Shown here: positions 16,538 through 24,092 of the stretch, one piece after another | Numbering within the stretch: the stretch's first letter is position 1 | How the letters are laid out: every line of letters begins with the position of its first letter | NCBI RefSeq assembly: GCF_039543525.1 | Contig: NZ_BAABJX010000024.1 | Coordinates: 1 to 64,000, forward strand | From: Algivirga pacifica | GTDB lineage: Bacteria > Bacteroidota > Bacteroidia > Cytophagales > Flammeovirgaceae | Direction of reading: 5' to 3' | DNA length: 64,000 nucleotides | The notes under the pieces: model-generated | The model's database searches: none | What the model saw: the letters and a program-made list of their open reading frames with translations, nothing else | What the model was told of the DNA's origin: nothing | Made by a program: the position numbers and the translations under genes

Positions 16538-17944
16538 TTACTCTGTGTAAAGGACGCCGTTGGCTTTGTCCAGATTTACTTTAGCCGTTAGGGCATCATA
16601 TATCGCTGCGAAATAGCTATTCGATGCTTGTGTATAGGCTTGCTCTGCGTTGGTCACTTCCAAGGAAGAACCAACTCCTTCTTTAAACTTCACCTGTGCT
16701 ATATCATAAACTCGCTTAGCTACCTCCATGTTTTTTCGCTGAATGCGCAAGGTCTTCAAGTTAGTCTCATAAGCAATTTGATATTGGCTTCTTTCTACCT
16801 CAATCGACTGATTCAATAAGGCTCTGCTGTTTTCAATTTGTAAAGAAGCTAGTTTACTTTGCTGTGCTTTACGATACATCATCAATCCGTCAAATGGAGT
16901 CCATTTAATCGTCGCTCCTACCACTGCAAATCCAAACCAGTTATCACTATTTGAGAACTCACTAAAGTCAGCCTCAAAGGTCATTGGGTTTCTACCAAAT
17001 CCCTGATACCCTGCAGAAGCAAATGCAAAAACCTTTGGCGCATATCCTAACATATGAGACTTACGCTCCATGTCATTCAGTCTATATTGTGTATCCAGAA
17101 TATCAAGCTCAATTCTTCTGTTTACCTCATTATTATCCGAGCTAACAATCTTATCTCCTAATTGATATAGGTCTTCCGACAGGGTCAATTCGTCTTCCTG
17201 ATCCATACCAATCTGTAGTTTCAGTAGATTCTTAGTCACCACAAACATCTGCTCTACACGCTCTTTCTGTACCTTAATATTATTGAAGGTCACCTCGATA
17301 CGATCCTGCTCTATTTGCTCTACCATCCCTGCTTCATACATTGCCTTAGTTTCTGTATAAAGCTTTTCAATAGTAGTATAGTTTTGCTCGAGAATTTTGA
17401 GATTCTCTTGTGTAACCAATACAGTATAATAAGCAGATGCTACTGCAGCCACTCTCTCTACTTTTGATTGTGTTAATTGCTTACTTGCTAAATCCTTATA
17501 TACCTGTGCAGCTTTTAACCCCAAGAAAAATGTCCCATCGAAAATCAATTGATTTGCCGTCACATTCACATCCGACTTGTACTTAGGATTGAATAATTCG
17601 TTGATATTTGGCCCAGCTTGTTCCTCTCCTGTAGCAGGTTGATCCGCACCACCAGCTCCCATACCTCCTAAAGCGGAAGAAGGAATTGTTTGAGGAATCA
17701 CTGGATTCACCATCAGGTTTCCTTCTGCACTAATTTGAGGAAATCCTAGTCCTGAAATTTCCCGAACTCTTGCCTCTGCAATTTTTACCGAAAGCTCCGC
17801 ATTCTTCACATCTGCCTGATGATTCAAGGCATACTCCACACACTCTTCTAGAGAAAATGCATTCGTGGCTGGTTGTTCCTGCGCTTGCAGGTATCCCCCC
17901 GATAGTAATAAGGCTAGAAGGGAGATATAAAAGTTTCTACTCAT
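16538..17944 (-). CDS. TolC-family outer membrane efflux protein
   Basis: Outer-membrane channel component of the tripartite pump, 468 residues. A signal peptide ends near residue 22 (LLALLLSGGYLQAQ). Two OEP repeats follow, each with long amphipathic helices; the second contains the typical 'RIQRKNMEVAKRVYDIAQVKFKEG..SSLEVTNAEQAY' pattern (quoted in parts), where the Glu-Val-Thr helix turn is diagnostic. A Gly/Ala-rich insert (near residues 85-105) lies in the first repeat. Second gene of the operon, about 130 bp downstream of tetR. Confidence 0.92.
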   Translation of the reverse strand: MSRNFYISLLALLLSGGYLQAQEQPATNAFSLEECVEYALNHQADVKNAELSVKIAEARVREISGLGFPQISAEGNLMVNPVIPQTIPSSALGGMGAGGADQPATGEEQAGPNINELFNPKYKSDVNVTANQLIFDGTFFLGLKAAQVYKDLASKQLTQSKVERVAAVASAYYTVLVTQENLKILEQNYTTIEKLYTETKAMYEAGMVEQIEQDRIEVTFNNIKVQKERVEQMFVVTKNLLKLQIGMDQEDELTLSEDLYQLGDKIVSSDNNEVNRRIELDILDTQYRLNDMERKSHMLGYAPKVFAFASAGYQGFGRNPMTFEADFSEFSNSDNWFGFAVVGATIKWTPFDGLMMYRKAQQSKLASLQIENSRALLNQSIEVERSQYQIAYETNLKTLRIQRKNMEVAKRVYDIAQVKFKEGVGSSLEVTNAEQAYTQASNSYFAAIYDALTAKVNLDKANGVLYTE

Positions 17945-17988
17945 TTCAGATCGTTGTTTGCTATTGTTCTATTTATTCTGGAATAATA

Positions 17989-18012
17989 CCATTGGGCGAA
18001 TACGCCATTGGA
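17989..18012. repeat. Short REP-like repeat between tetR and tolC
   Basis: GGCG-aata-CGCC flanked by matching CCATTGG words. It is a smaller relative of the hairpins found in the other two gaps of this operon. Confidence 0.5.
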
Positions 18013-18072
18013 TAGTTCACCATACCTTTTACAGTATAGCTGTCTTACCATTTATTTTTATGGACGCACACA

Positions 18073-18693
18073 TCAATGGCGTGGTCCTATTAATTCTTGT
18101 TCCTGATACCTTTGGAGAAGCTCCATCCCCTTTTCAGTAACCACTCCTCTGATAAAGTGCTCTATAAACTGAGATTGTACTTCTACCAGATTGAATTCTG
18201 AACTTGGATAAATGTCCTGATTGAACCCCATATCCACCATTTGTAGTCTTAGGCGAGCAATAATATTGGTGTTGATTTCGGGACGAAAAAGCCCTTCCCT
18301 AATCCCTTGCTCCAAAATCTCCTGAAAAACCTTGCAGTGTTTTTCTTTATTCTGACAATAGTGTTTCCAGGCTTCCGGATAGTACTTCTCCACATCCCAA
18401 AACACCACAGGGTTGATCGTCGCTAAAACTTTTTTCAGATAATCAGAAACTTTGACAAAGTTTTCGATTGCATTGGAAGAGTCCTCCATAATGCGCTCGA
18501 TCACTTGTTCTTCTTCCTGAATCTTTACCAGCATCACTTCTTCTACCAAAGATTTCTTATCCTTATAAAACTGGTAAATGGTTTTTTTGGACATACCCAG
18601 TTCAGAGGCAATGTCGTCCATCGTCACTGCCCTTAGCCCATATCTCATAAAGAGGGACTCTGCTACTTCCTCTATTCGCTTTTTGGTATCCAA
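18073..18693 (-). CDS. TetR/AcrR-family transcriptional regulator of the efflux operon
   Basis: A 206-residue TetR-type repressor. The N-terminal helix-turn-helix is clear (RIEEVAESLFMRYGLRAVTM, then DDIASELGMSKKTIYQFYKDK). The remaining helical part would bind an unknown ligand. The only usable start is TTG at 18693: two in-frame stops lie just upstream and no ATG or GTG precedes the HTH. It is the first gene of the operon and the nearest promoter region, about 310 bp upstream, contains inverted repeats that could be its own operators (18965-18992 and 19012-19041). Autoregulation is therefore likely but inferred. Confidence 0.9.
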   Translation of the reverse strand: MDTKKRIEEVAESLFMRYGLRAVTMDDIASELGMSKKTIYQFYKDKKSLVEEVMLVKIQEEEQVIERIMEDSSNAIENFVKVSDYLKKVLATINPVVFWDVEKYYPEAWKHYCQNKEKHCKVFQEILEQGIREGLFRPEINTNIIARLRLQMVDMGFNQDIYPSSEFNLVEVQSQFIEHFIRGVVTEKGMELLQRYQEQELIGPRH

Positions 18694-18742
18694 TACTTGT
18701 TCTGCTTACTATTTCTTCACTCAATCCATTGGTATAGGCTTA

Positions 18743-18903
18743 GAGCTTGTTTGGAATACGTCTTCAGATAGAAAATTCCTCTAATCACTGTTCAAATCGA
18801 CTCAAATTTTCAACAAATAGAACCACTATTCTTCTCAAATTTGAATCGATTTGAACAGGTTATAGAAATTTTCTCTATCTAAATCAGTATTCCAAACAAG
18901 CTC
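18743..18903. mobile_element. MITE copy 1 (161 bp) in the leader of the efflux operon
   Basis: Starts GAGCTTGTTTGGAATAC and ends with its reverse complement. It is flanked by TTA on both sides (18740-18742 and 18904-18906), a 3-bp TNA target duplication. Inside there is a second inverted repeat (TGTTCAAATCGA with TCGATTTGAACA, imperfect). It encodes no protein. A 67-bp relative lies at 29460-29526. TNA duplications and GAG ends are known for IS5-group elements (IS1031 type), so a non-autonomous IS5-like origin is inferred. Confidence 0.85.
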
Positions 18904-18964
18904 TTAATCGCTGTATCTATAGCAATATGATTTAGTGGCTTTTATTTACTTAGACGATAAACTT

Positions 18965-18992
18965 GGAAACTTAGAAAAATGTTTAAGTTTCC
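18965..18992. promoter_or_regulatory. Probable TetR operator, downstream of the transcription start
   Basis: Inverted repeat GGAAACTTA (18965-18973) and TAAGTTTCC (18984-18992). It would lie just inside the transcript of the leftward promoter. The half-site GGAAACT is shared with the second inverted repeat at 19012-19041. Confidence 0.5.
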
Positions 18993-19003
18993 TGCATTTT
19001 GGA

Positions 19004-19033
19004 CAAAAATATGGAAACTGTATAGTTTTTCAA
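19004..19033 (-). promoter_or_regulatory. Promoter of the tetR-tolC-MFP-RND operon
   Basis: On the minus strand TTG (19033-19031), exactly 19 bases, then TATTTTTG (19011-19004). This is a full match to the Bacteroidota TTG-N19-TAnnTTTG form. It lies about 310 bp upstream of tetR, with the MITE in between. Confidence 0.78.
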
Positions 19034-19041
19034 AGTTTCCA
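19012..19041. promoter_or_regulatory. Probable TetR operator overlapping the promoter
   Basis: TGGAAACT (19012-19019) and AGTTTCCA (19034-19041) form an inverted repeat that covers the spacer between the -33 and -7 elements. A protein bound here would block RNA polymerase. Confidence 0.55.
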
Positions 19042-19193
19042 CAGAAAGAAAGTGAAGATATTTCAAGTTGAATCAGACATTTCTTCAACACTCATCAAAT
19101 GATTGATTTTTAAGGGGAAAGGTGAGGGGAGATTATGAAGAAGGTTGAGGATATAACTATAGTAGTTAAGATTGAAACAGTCGTATCATTTAG
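19042..19193. other. Intergenic sequence, no feature seen
   Basis: AT-rich stretch between the operon promoter and the repeat block downstream of the PPIase gene. No open frame or structure recognised. Confidence 0.4.
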
Positions 19194-19238
19194 GTTTATT
19201 GCTTATCGGTTATCGCTTATTATTGATGACCGATAAAC
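19194..19238. repeat. GGTTATC-word palindrome downstream of the PPIase gene
   Basis: GTTTATTGCTTATCGG and CCGATAAAC form an incomplete palindrome built from the same heptamer family as 5642-5692 and 60385-60597. Confidence 0.6.
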
Positions 19239-19266
19239 TGTATACTATCCAATAGCCTTAAAAAAG

Positions 19267-19376
19267 TTGAGCGAAGACGCTCAATGGATGCTAAGGTCGT
19301 AGCGAGGACGCTACGACCAGATAGCAGTTAACCGTCATACTACTAAATGGCTTTGTTAAGGCGGCTTACACCGCCT
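19267..19376. repeat. Cluster of three hairpins with a CCGTCATACTACTAA word
   Basis: TTGAGCG-aaga-CGCTCAA (19267-19284); GGTCGTAGCG-agga-CGCTACGACC (19295-19318); AGGCGG-cttaca-CCGCCT (19359-19376). Between the second and third is CCGTCATACTACTAA (19332-19346), a word also found twice, inverted, at 58294-58481. The second stem is identical to that at 46634-46657. The cluster lies just downstream of the leftward PPIase gene. Confidence 0.8.
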
Positions 19377-19409
19377 CAACTGCCGGTTAATTATTCAACC
19401 TTAATAATA

Positions 19410-20336
19410 TTATTGCTGAAATCCGTATTGTTGCTTTAGTTGCTCTTTGGAAACCTCTTCGACCGTAACGGTCATTTTGATATCTTGAACAGGACGATCT
19501 CCTCTTCCTGTCGGCATGGAAGCGATTTTATCGATAACTTCTAACCCTTCTACTACTTGTCCGAAGACAGTATAGTTATCGTCTAAAGCCGGGTAGCCAC
19601 CGTCTTTCAGGTAACGGGCTTTCTGCTCTTCCGTTAAAGGCTTATCTAGCTCCACATTAAAACGTTGTTCACAAGTATCTTTATAATTCAAGATAAACTG
19701 CTGCATTCCTTCTTTATCCTGACGTTGCTGTAAATGATACATTTCTGTTTGTAAGCTGGCATATTCCTCATCTTGCGTTAACAAGCCAAAGTACTTATAC
19801 AGACTATCCATTTTTACATACATATTCTCTAATACCTGAGGAGTTAGCTCCATACCATCGACAATATAGAACTGACAACCGCTAGACTTTTTCTCTGGAT
19901 TAGTAGGTCCTCCTTTGCGCGCTGCCGCTATTGCACCTTTAAAGTGCTTTCGATTGGACGTCATCTCTGCAGGTATGAGGTACCCTATATCTCCACCCCC
20001 TAATTGTGCATAAGGAGAGGCATCTTTAGAGTCTGGATCGCCTCCCTGAATCATAAAGCCTTGAATTACCCGATGAAAAAGAAGGTCATCATAGAAAGTC
20101 TGCTTGGCTAGTTTGATGAAATTATCACGATGCAAAGGGGTGTCTTCAAAAAGTACTGCTTTCATCGTACCTGAGTCCGTATCTATCGTGATCAAGAAAT
20201 CCTTATCAGAAGAGGAAACTTGAGTGGTCACTTCTTTATCCTTCTGCCAGACACTATTACTTTTTTCTTTTTGATCGGCACAACTCCAATACAATAAACT
20301 ACTGATTACTAACAGACTAAATATTGATTTATTCAT
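19410..20336 (-). CDS. Cyclophilin-type peptidyl-prolyl cis-trans isomerase, lipoprotein
   Basis: Catalyses Xaa-Pro isomerisation, probably on the periplasmic side. The ATG at 20336 is preferred over the longer frame because it begins a signal peptide (MNKSIFSLLVISSLLYWSC, Cys19, a non-standard lipobox). The cyclophilin core is present: FYDDLLFHRVIQGFMIQGGD, then GGGDIGYLIPAE, FKGAIAAARKG, SSGCQFYIV and, after an insert of about 80 residues, YTVFGQVVEGLEVIDKI. The insert, rich in Gln, Glu and Tyr, is typical of Bacteroidota versions. No partner is adjacent. Identity is firm; lipidation is an inference. Confidence 0.9.
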   Translation of the reverse strand: MNKSIFSLLVISSLLYWSCADQKEKSNSVWQKDKEVTTQVSSSDKDFLITIDTDSGTMKAVLFEDTPLHRDNFIKLAKQTFYDDLLFHRVIQGFMIQGGDPDSKDASPYAQLGGGDIGYLIPAEMTSNRKHFKGAIAAARKGGPTNPEKKSSGCQFYIVDGMELTPQVLENMYVKMDSLYKYFGLLTQDEEYASLQTEMYHLQQRQDKEGMQQFILNYKDTCEQRFNVELDKPLTEEQKARYLKDGGYPALDDNYTVFGQVVEGLEVIDKIASMPTGRGDRPVQDIKMTVTVEEVSKEQLKQQYGFQQ

Positions 20337-20519
20337 CTTAAAAATTTTTATTAACGACCAAACATTTATCGCATACACTTCCTTTACTCTACAACTTTAT
20401 CAGGAAAACATCCTATTCTGCAAAATTATAAGTTATCACAGGATAAATAGATGCTATGCCCAAAAAATAGTAGTAAGTCCTAAAAAAGATGAATTATTTT
20501 TATATCTGTCTGAATAACG

Positions 20520-20527
20520 TATTTTTG
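20520..20527 (+). promoter_or_regulatory. -7 element (TATTTTTG) of lpdA
   Basis: Matches TAnnTTTG, about 100 bp before the lpdA start. No clear TTG was found at -33. Confidence 0.4.
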
Positions 20528-20626
20528 TATGAATTTTAGTGAGATCTACACTTCTTAAAGACCTCCCTTAATTCACTGAAAACGAAAATTATAGAACGAT
20601 AAAGGTTTTAATTTAAAATTATCGCT

Positions 20627-22027
20627 ATGTCTGCAAAATTTGATGTAATTGTTATTGGCAGTGGCCCAGGTGGGTATGTTGCAGCTATTAGAGCTTCTCA
20701 ACTAGGTCTAAAAGTGGCTGTAGTAGAGAAAGCTGAGTTAGGAGGTATCTGTCTTAACTGGGGCTGTATTCCTACCAAAGCACTATTGAAAAGTGCCAAT
20801 GTGTATGAATATATCAACCACGCAAAAGACTACGGAATCAACGTAGGAGACCATACTATTGACTTCGATGCTATGGTACAGAGAAGCCGAGGTGTTGCTG
20901 GTGGAATGAGCAAAGGTGTTGAGTTCTTGATGAAGAAAAACAAGATCGAGAAAATCTTCGGTTTTGGTCGTTTGACTGCAGACAAGAAAGTTGAAGTTGA
21001 AGCTGAGGACGGAACAAAAACCGTATACGAAGCAGAACACGTTATTCTTGCTACTGGTGGACGTGCCAAAGAACTTCCACATATTCCAATCGACGGAGAG
21101 AAAATTATCGGCTATAGAAAAGCTATGACGATGCCTAAGCAACCTAAGAAATTGGTTGTAATGGGATCTGGTGCGATCGGTGTTGAGTTCGCTTACTTCT
21201 ATGCAGCAATCGGTACTGAGGTAACCATCGTAGAGTTCCTTCCACGATTGGTTCCTAACGAAGATGCAGATGTTTCTAAAGAGCTAGCGAAAAGCTTCAA
21301 GAAAAAAGGTATCAAAGTAATGACAAGCGCAGCTGTTGAGAAAGTAGACACTTCAGGAGAAGGCTGTGTAGTTACTGTAAAAGATATTAAGAAAGATAAA
21401 GAAACAACCATCGAGTGTGATGTTGTTCTTTCTGCAGTAGGAGTAGATACCAATATCAAAGGTATTGGACTAGAAGATGCAGGTGTAGCTCACGATAGAG
21501 GAAAAGTATTGGTAGATGAGTTCTATCAAACCAACATCCCTGGTATCTATGCCATTGGTGATATCGTAGACGGTCCTGCATTGGCACACGTTGCTTCTCA
21601 CGAGGCAATCATCACGGTAGAGAAAATCGCAGGAATGAACCCTGAGCCGATGAACTACAACAATATCCCTGGATGTACTTACTGTTCTCCTGAGATTGCT
21701 TCTGTAGGTTACACAGAGGAGCAAGCAAAAGAGGCTGGCTATGACATCAAGGTAGGTAAGTTCCCATTCTCTGCATCAGGTAAAGCAAGTGCTGCTGGTC
21801 ACAAGGAAGGTTTCGTGAAAGTTATCTTCGATGCAAAATACGGAGAGTGGTTAGGTTGTCACATGATTGGTGCTAACGTAACTGAGATGATTGCAGAGGC
21901 TGTAGCTGCTCGTAAGCTAGAAGCTACGGGTCATGAGATCATCACTGCAGTACACCCTCACCCAACGCTTTCAGAAGCGGTAATGGAGGCTGTAGCTGAG
22001 GCTTACGACGAGTGTATCCACTTGTAA
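20627..22027 (+). CDS. lpdA: Dihydrolipoyl dehydrogenase (E3)
   Basis: A 466-residue flavoprotein that reoxidises dihydrolipoamide with NAD in 2-oxoacid dehydrogenase complexes and glycine cleavage. The FAD-binding GSGPGGYVAA motif is at residues 11-20. The redox-active disulfide is C42/C47 in GGICLNWGCIPTKA. The NAD-binding motif is VVMGSGAIGVEFAYFYAAIG. The FAD motif near the C-terminal half is IYAIGDIV, and the catalytic HPHPTLSEA lies near the end. The length is normal. No other complex subunit is adjacent, so it is a stand-alone shared E3. A terminator lies at 22157-22194. Confidence 0.97.
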   Translation: MSAKFDVIVIGSGPGGYVAAIRASQLGLKVAVVEKAELGGICLNWGCIPTKALLKSANVYEYINHAKDYGINVGDHTIDFDAMVQRSRGVAGGMSKGVEFLMKKNKIEKIFGFGRLTADKKVEVEAEDGTKTVYEAEHVILATGGRAKELPHIPIDGEKIIGYRKAMTMPKQPKKLVVMGSGAIGVEFAYFYAAIGTEVTIVEFLPRLVPNEDADVSKELAKSFKKKGIKVMTSAAVEKVDTSGEGCVVTVKDIKKDKETTIECDVVLSAVGVDTNIKGIGLEDAGVAHDRGKVLVDEFYQTNIPGIYAIGDIVDGPALAHVASHEAIITVEKIAGMNPEPMNYNNIPGCTYCSPEIASVGYTEEQAKEAGYDIKVGKFPFSASGKASAAGHKEGFVKVIFDAKYGEWLGCHMIGANVTEMIAEAVAARKLEATGHEIITAVHPHPTLSEAVMEAVAEAYDECIHL

Positions 22028-22030
22028 GCT

Positions 22031-22102
22031 GCGTTGAGACCGCTTAGGCGGTTTGTTGAGTAGAACTTCGTTCTGTTGAGATTCACCTCCGGTGAGTTGA
22101 GA
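22031..22102. repeat. GTTGA / micro-hairpin array after lpdA
   Basis: The pattern is GTTGA, hairpin, repeated. The hairpins are ACCGC-ttag-GCGGT (22039-22052), GAAC-ttc-GTTC (22063-22073) and CACC-tcc-GGTG (22084-22094), each bounded by GTTGA. Three different stems sit in identical flanks. Confidence 0.8.
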
Positions 22103-22156
22103 CCTTTTTTGGAACTTCGATCCAGATTGGGTCACAAGCAACAGAATAAAATATAT

Positions 22157-22194
22157 AACCTTCTGGAGACATTGTTCTCTGGAAGGTTTTTTTT
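22157..22194 (+). terminator. Rho-independent terminator of lpdA
   Basis: AACCTTC and GAAGGTT pair around a smaller inner stem and are followed by eight T. Confidence 0.8.
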
Positions 22195-22231
22195 GTACCT
22201 TTTCCAGACAAATAACTTCAACACTATACTT

Positions 22232-23389
22232 ATGAAATCAAGAATAATCACTGCTTTACTTTTAAGTATCGCCTTTCTAGCTTCTTGTGATAAAAAGACA
22301 GACACAGTCACTGTCAATATACAAGTAAAAGCACCAACACTATCTGAATCAGATAGCATTTACATTACAGGGAATTTGAGTGAACTAGGCAGTTGGCAAG
22401 CTGATGGTCGTTTGATGAAGCATATAGGAAATGGTATATGGAAAACACAACTACAGCTGCCTAAAGAAACAATTATAGAATATAAATTTACTAAGGGGAG
22501 TTGGGAAACAGAAGCCGCTCAAAGCGACGGAAAGCCTATGGAAAACGCTGTACTGACTGTAGCGGAAGATACCCTTACAACAACCTTGATCACTCACTGG
22601 AGAGCAGGAGAGGCGCTTCCTATTGAAGGACAAATCACAGGAGACGTAGCCTATCATAAACAAATGACTTATGAAGGAATTTTAGATAGAGATGTTATTG
22701 TATGGCTCCCTCCCAACTATAACAATAATCCAGAGCAACGTTATTCCGTACTCTATATGCAGGACGGCCAAAACATCGTTGACCCACTCACCGCTTCTTA
22801 CAAGGTAGATTGGCAAATCGATGAAACAGCTACTCGTCTCGTTGAAGAAGGGCAAATAGAGCCCATCATTGTTGTAGGTATTTATTGTACCGATAAACGA
22901 ACGTATGAATATACGCCTGGAGAAGGTAGTGACGCTTATATGGCTTTTGTTACTGAAAAGCTAAAGCCGTTCATTGATCAAACATACCGCACAAAAACAG
23001 AAAGAGAATATACCGCTGTAGGTGGTTCCTCTGCCGGAGGATTGATTTCCATGATGCTGGCTTGGGAGTATCCCGAAGTCTTCAGCAAGGCCATCTGTAT
23101 GTCCCCTGCCTTTAAGATAAAAGGAGACAACATTACCATTGACTATGTAACGCCTGTTAAGGAAAGCTACAAGAAAGATCTACAACTATACATTGACAAT
23201 GGAGGGGTGGGACTGGAAGCTAGATTACAACCTGGGGTAGATGCTATGATCAAGGTGCTCAAAGAGAAAGGTTTTAAGGAAGGTGTAGATCTATTCTATA
23301 CGGTTGACCAAGAAGCCCAACATAGCGAAAAGTATTGGGCAGAACGTATGCCTAATGCGCTGCTATGGCTATTTGGAAAAGAGAAGTAA
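22232..23389 (+). CDS. Lipoprotein with CBM20 starch-binding domain fused to an esterase (PF00756-like)
   Basis: A predicted surface or periplasmic lipoprotein, 385 residues from the ATG at 22232. That start gives MKSRIITALLLSIAFLASC with lipobox Cys19; the frame continues 52 codons further upstream through the terminator and repeats, which is not credible. Residues about 28-125 look like a CBM20 (IYITGNLSELGSWQ, then IEYKFTKGSW). The C-terminal domain resembles esterase D / enterochelin-esterase hydrolases: VIVWLPPNY, VLYMQDGQN, nucleophile S267 in GGSSAGG, and a late His (EAQHSEKYW). It may act on an acylated or esterified glycan; this is inference. Confidence 0.8.
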   Translation: MKSRIITALLLSIAFLASCDKKTDTVTVNIQVKAPTLSESDSIYITGNLSELGSWQADGRLMKHIGNGIWKTQLQLPKETIIEYKFTKGSWETEAAQSDGKPMENAVLTVAEDTLTTTLITHWRAGEALPIEGQITGDVAYHKQMTYEGILDRDVIVWLPPNYNNNPEQRYSVLYMQDGQNIVDPLTASYKVDWQIDETATRLVEEGQIEPIIVVGIYCTDKRTYEYTPGEGSDAYMAFVTEKLKPFIDQTYRTKTEREYTAVGGSSAGGLISMMLAWEYPEVFSKAICMSPAFKIKGDNITIDYVTPVKESYKKDLQLYIDNGGVGLEARLQPGVDAMIKVLKEKGFKEGVDLFYTVDQEAQHSEKYWAERMPNALLWLFGKEK

Positions 23390-23427
23390 TCGGCAACAGG
23401 GTAAAAGATGTAGCGATAGAGCAAAAA

Positions 23428-23467
23428 AAAGAGTTTGAAATTGGAAATCTCCATTTTCAAACTCTTT
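23428..23467. terminator. Bidirectional terminator between the esterase gene and the tRNA cluster
   Basis: AAAAGAGTTTGAAA and TTTCAAACTCTTTT form a long stem with A-tract and T-tract on its two sides. It serves the rightward esterase gene and the leftward tRNA transcript. Confidence 0.8.
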
Positions 23468-23474
23468 TGTGTTG

Positions 23475-23561
23475 TAGAGGATGAGGGATTCGAACCCCCG
23501 GTACCATCGCTGGCACAACGGTTTTCAAGACCGCCGCATTCGACCACTCTGCCAATCCTCT
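23475..23561 (-). tRNA. tRNA-Ser (anticodon UGA), copy 1
   Basis: 87 nt including the discriminator. The acceptor stem AGAGGAT/ATCCTCT pairs fully. The anticodon loop reads CTTGAAA (anticodon TGA). There is a long variable arm and the T-loop TTCGAAT. CCA is not encoded. Last of four identical genes in the direction of transcription. Confidence 0.96.
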
Positions 23562-23631
23562 GAATGGTTTCGAAGTGTAATGCAATATACTATATCGTAT
23601 ATTATAAAAGACAATATGTTTATTGTCGTTG

Positions 23632-23718
23632 TAGAGGATGAGGGATTCGAACCCCCGGTACCATCGCTGGCACAACGGTTTTCAAGACCGCCGCATTCGA
23701 CCACTCTGCCAATCCTCT
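23632..23718 (-). tRNA. tRNA-Ser (anticodon UGA), copy 2
   Basis: Identical in sequence to copy 1. It is separated from copy 1 by a 70-bp spacer unlike the other two spacers. Confidence 0.96.
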
Positions 23719-23793
23719 AAATGATCTGTTGCTTTGTATTTATATCAAGAATAATTCATTCCCTTCGTTAAGAGAACATACTCTGAAAACTTG

Positions 23794-23880
23794 TAGAGGA
23801 TGAGGGATTCGAACCCCCGGTACCATCGCTGGCACAACGGTTTTCAAGACCGCCGCATTCGACCACTCTGCCAATCCTCT
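23794..23880 (-). tRNA. tRNA-Ser (anticodon UGA), copy 3
   Basis: Identical in sequence to copy 1. The 75-bp spacer towards copy 2 (23719-23793) is nearly the same as that between copies 3 and 4, showing a 162-bp tandem duplication. Confidence 0.96.
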
Positions 23881-23955
23881 AAATGATCTGTTGCTTTTGT
23901 ATTTTATCAAGAATAATTCATCCCCTTCGTTAAGAGAATATACTCTGAAAATTTG

Positions 23956-24042
23956 TAGAGGATGAGGGATTCGAACCCCCGGTACCATCGCTGGCACAAC
24001 GGTTTTCAAGACCGCCGCATTCGACCACTCTGCCAATCCTCT
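23956..24042 (-). tRNA. tRNA-Ser (anticodon UGA), copy 4
   Basis: Identical in sequence to copy 1 and the first in the direction of transcription. It begins 50 bp after the stop of the BrkB-family gene, which is also leftward, so read-through from that operon is possible. Confidence 0.96.
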
Positions 24043-24092
24043 AGCGAACTATTTCGGTCAATAGCGGTGCAAATATGCACGATTAATTTATA

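Noticed and set aside
22076..22231. N-terminal extension of the CBM20-esterase
   Set aside because: It runs through a GTTGA repeat and a rho-independent terminator and would bury the lipoprotein signal.
23457..24036. Leftward open frames with the repeated peptide AEWSNAAVLKTVVPAMVPG
   Set aside because: They are translations of the tRNA-Ser genes; the repeated peptide is the tRNA sequence itself.
23475..24042. CRISPR-like pattern of four identical repeats and similar-sized spacers
   Set aside because: The repeats fold as tRNA-Ser, spacers 2 and 3 are near copies of each other, and no cas gene is present.
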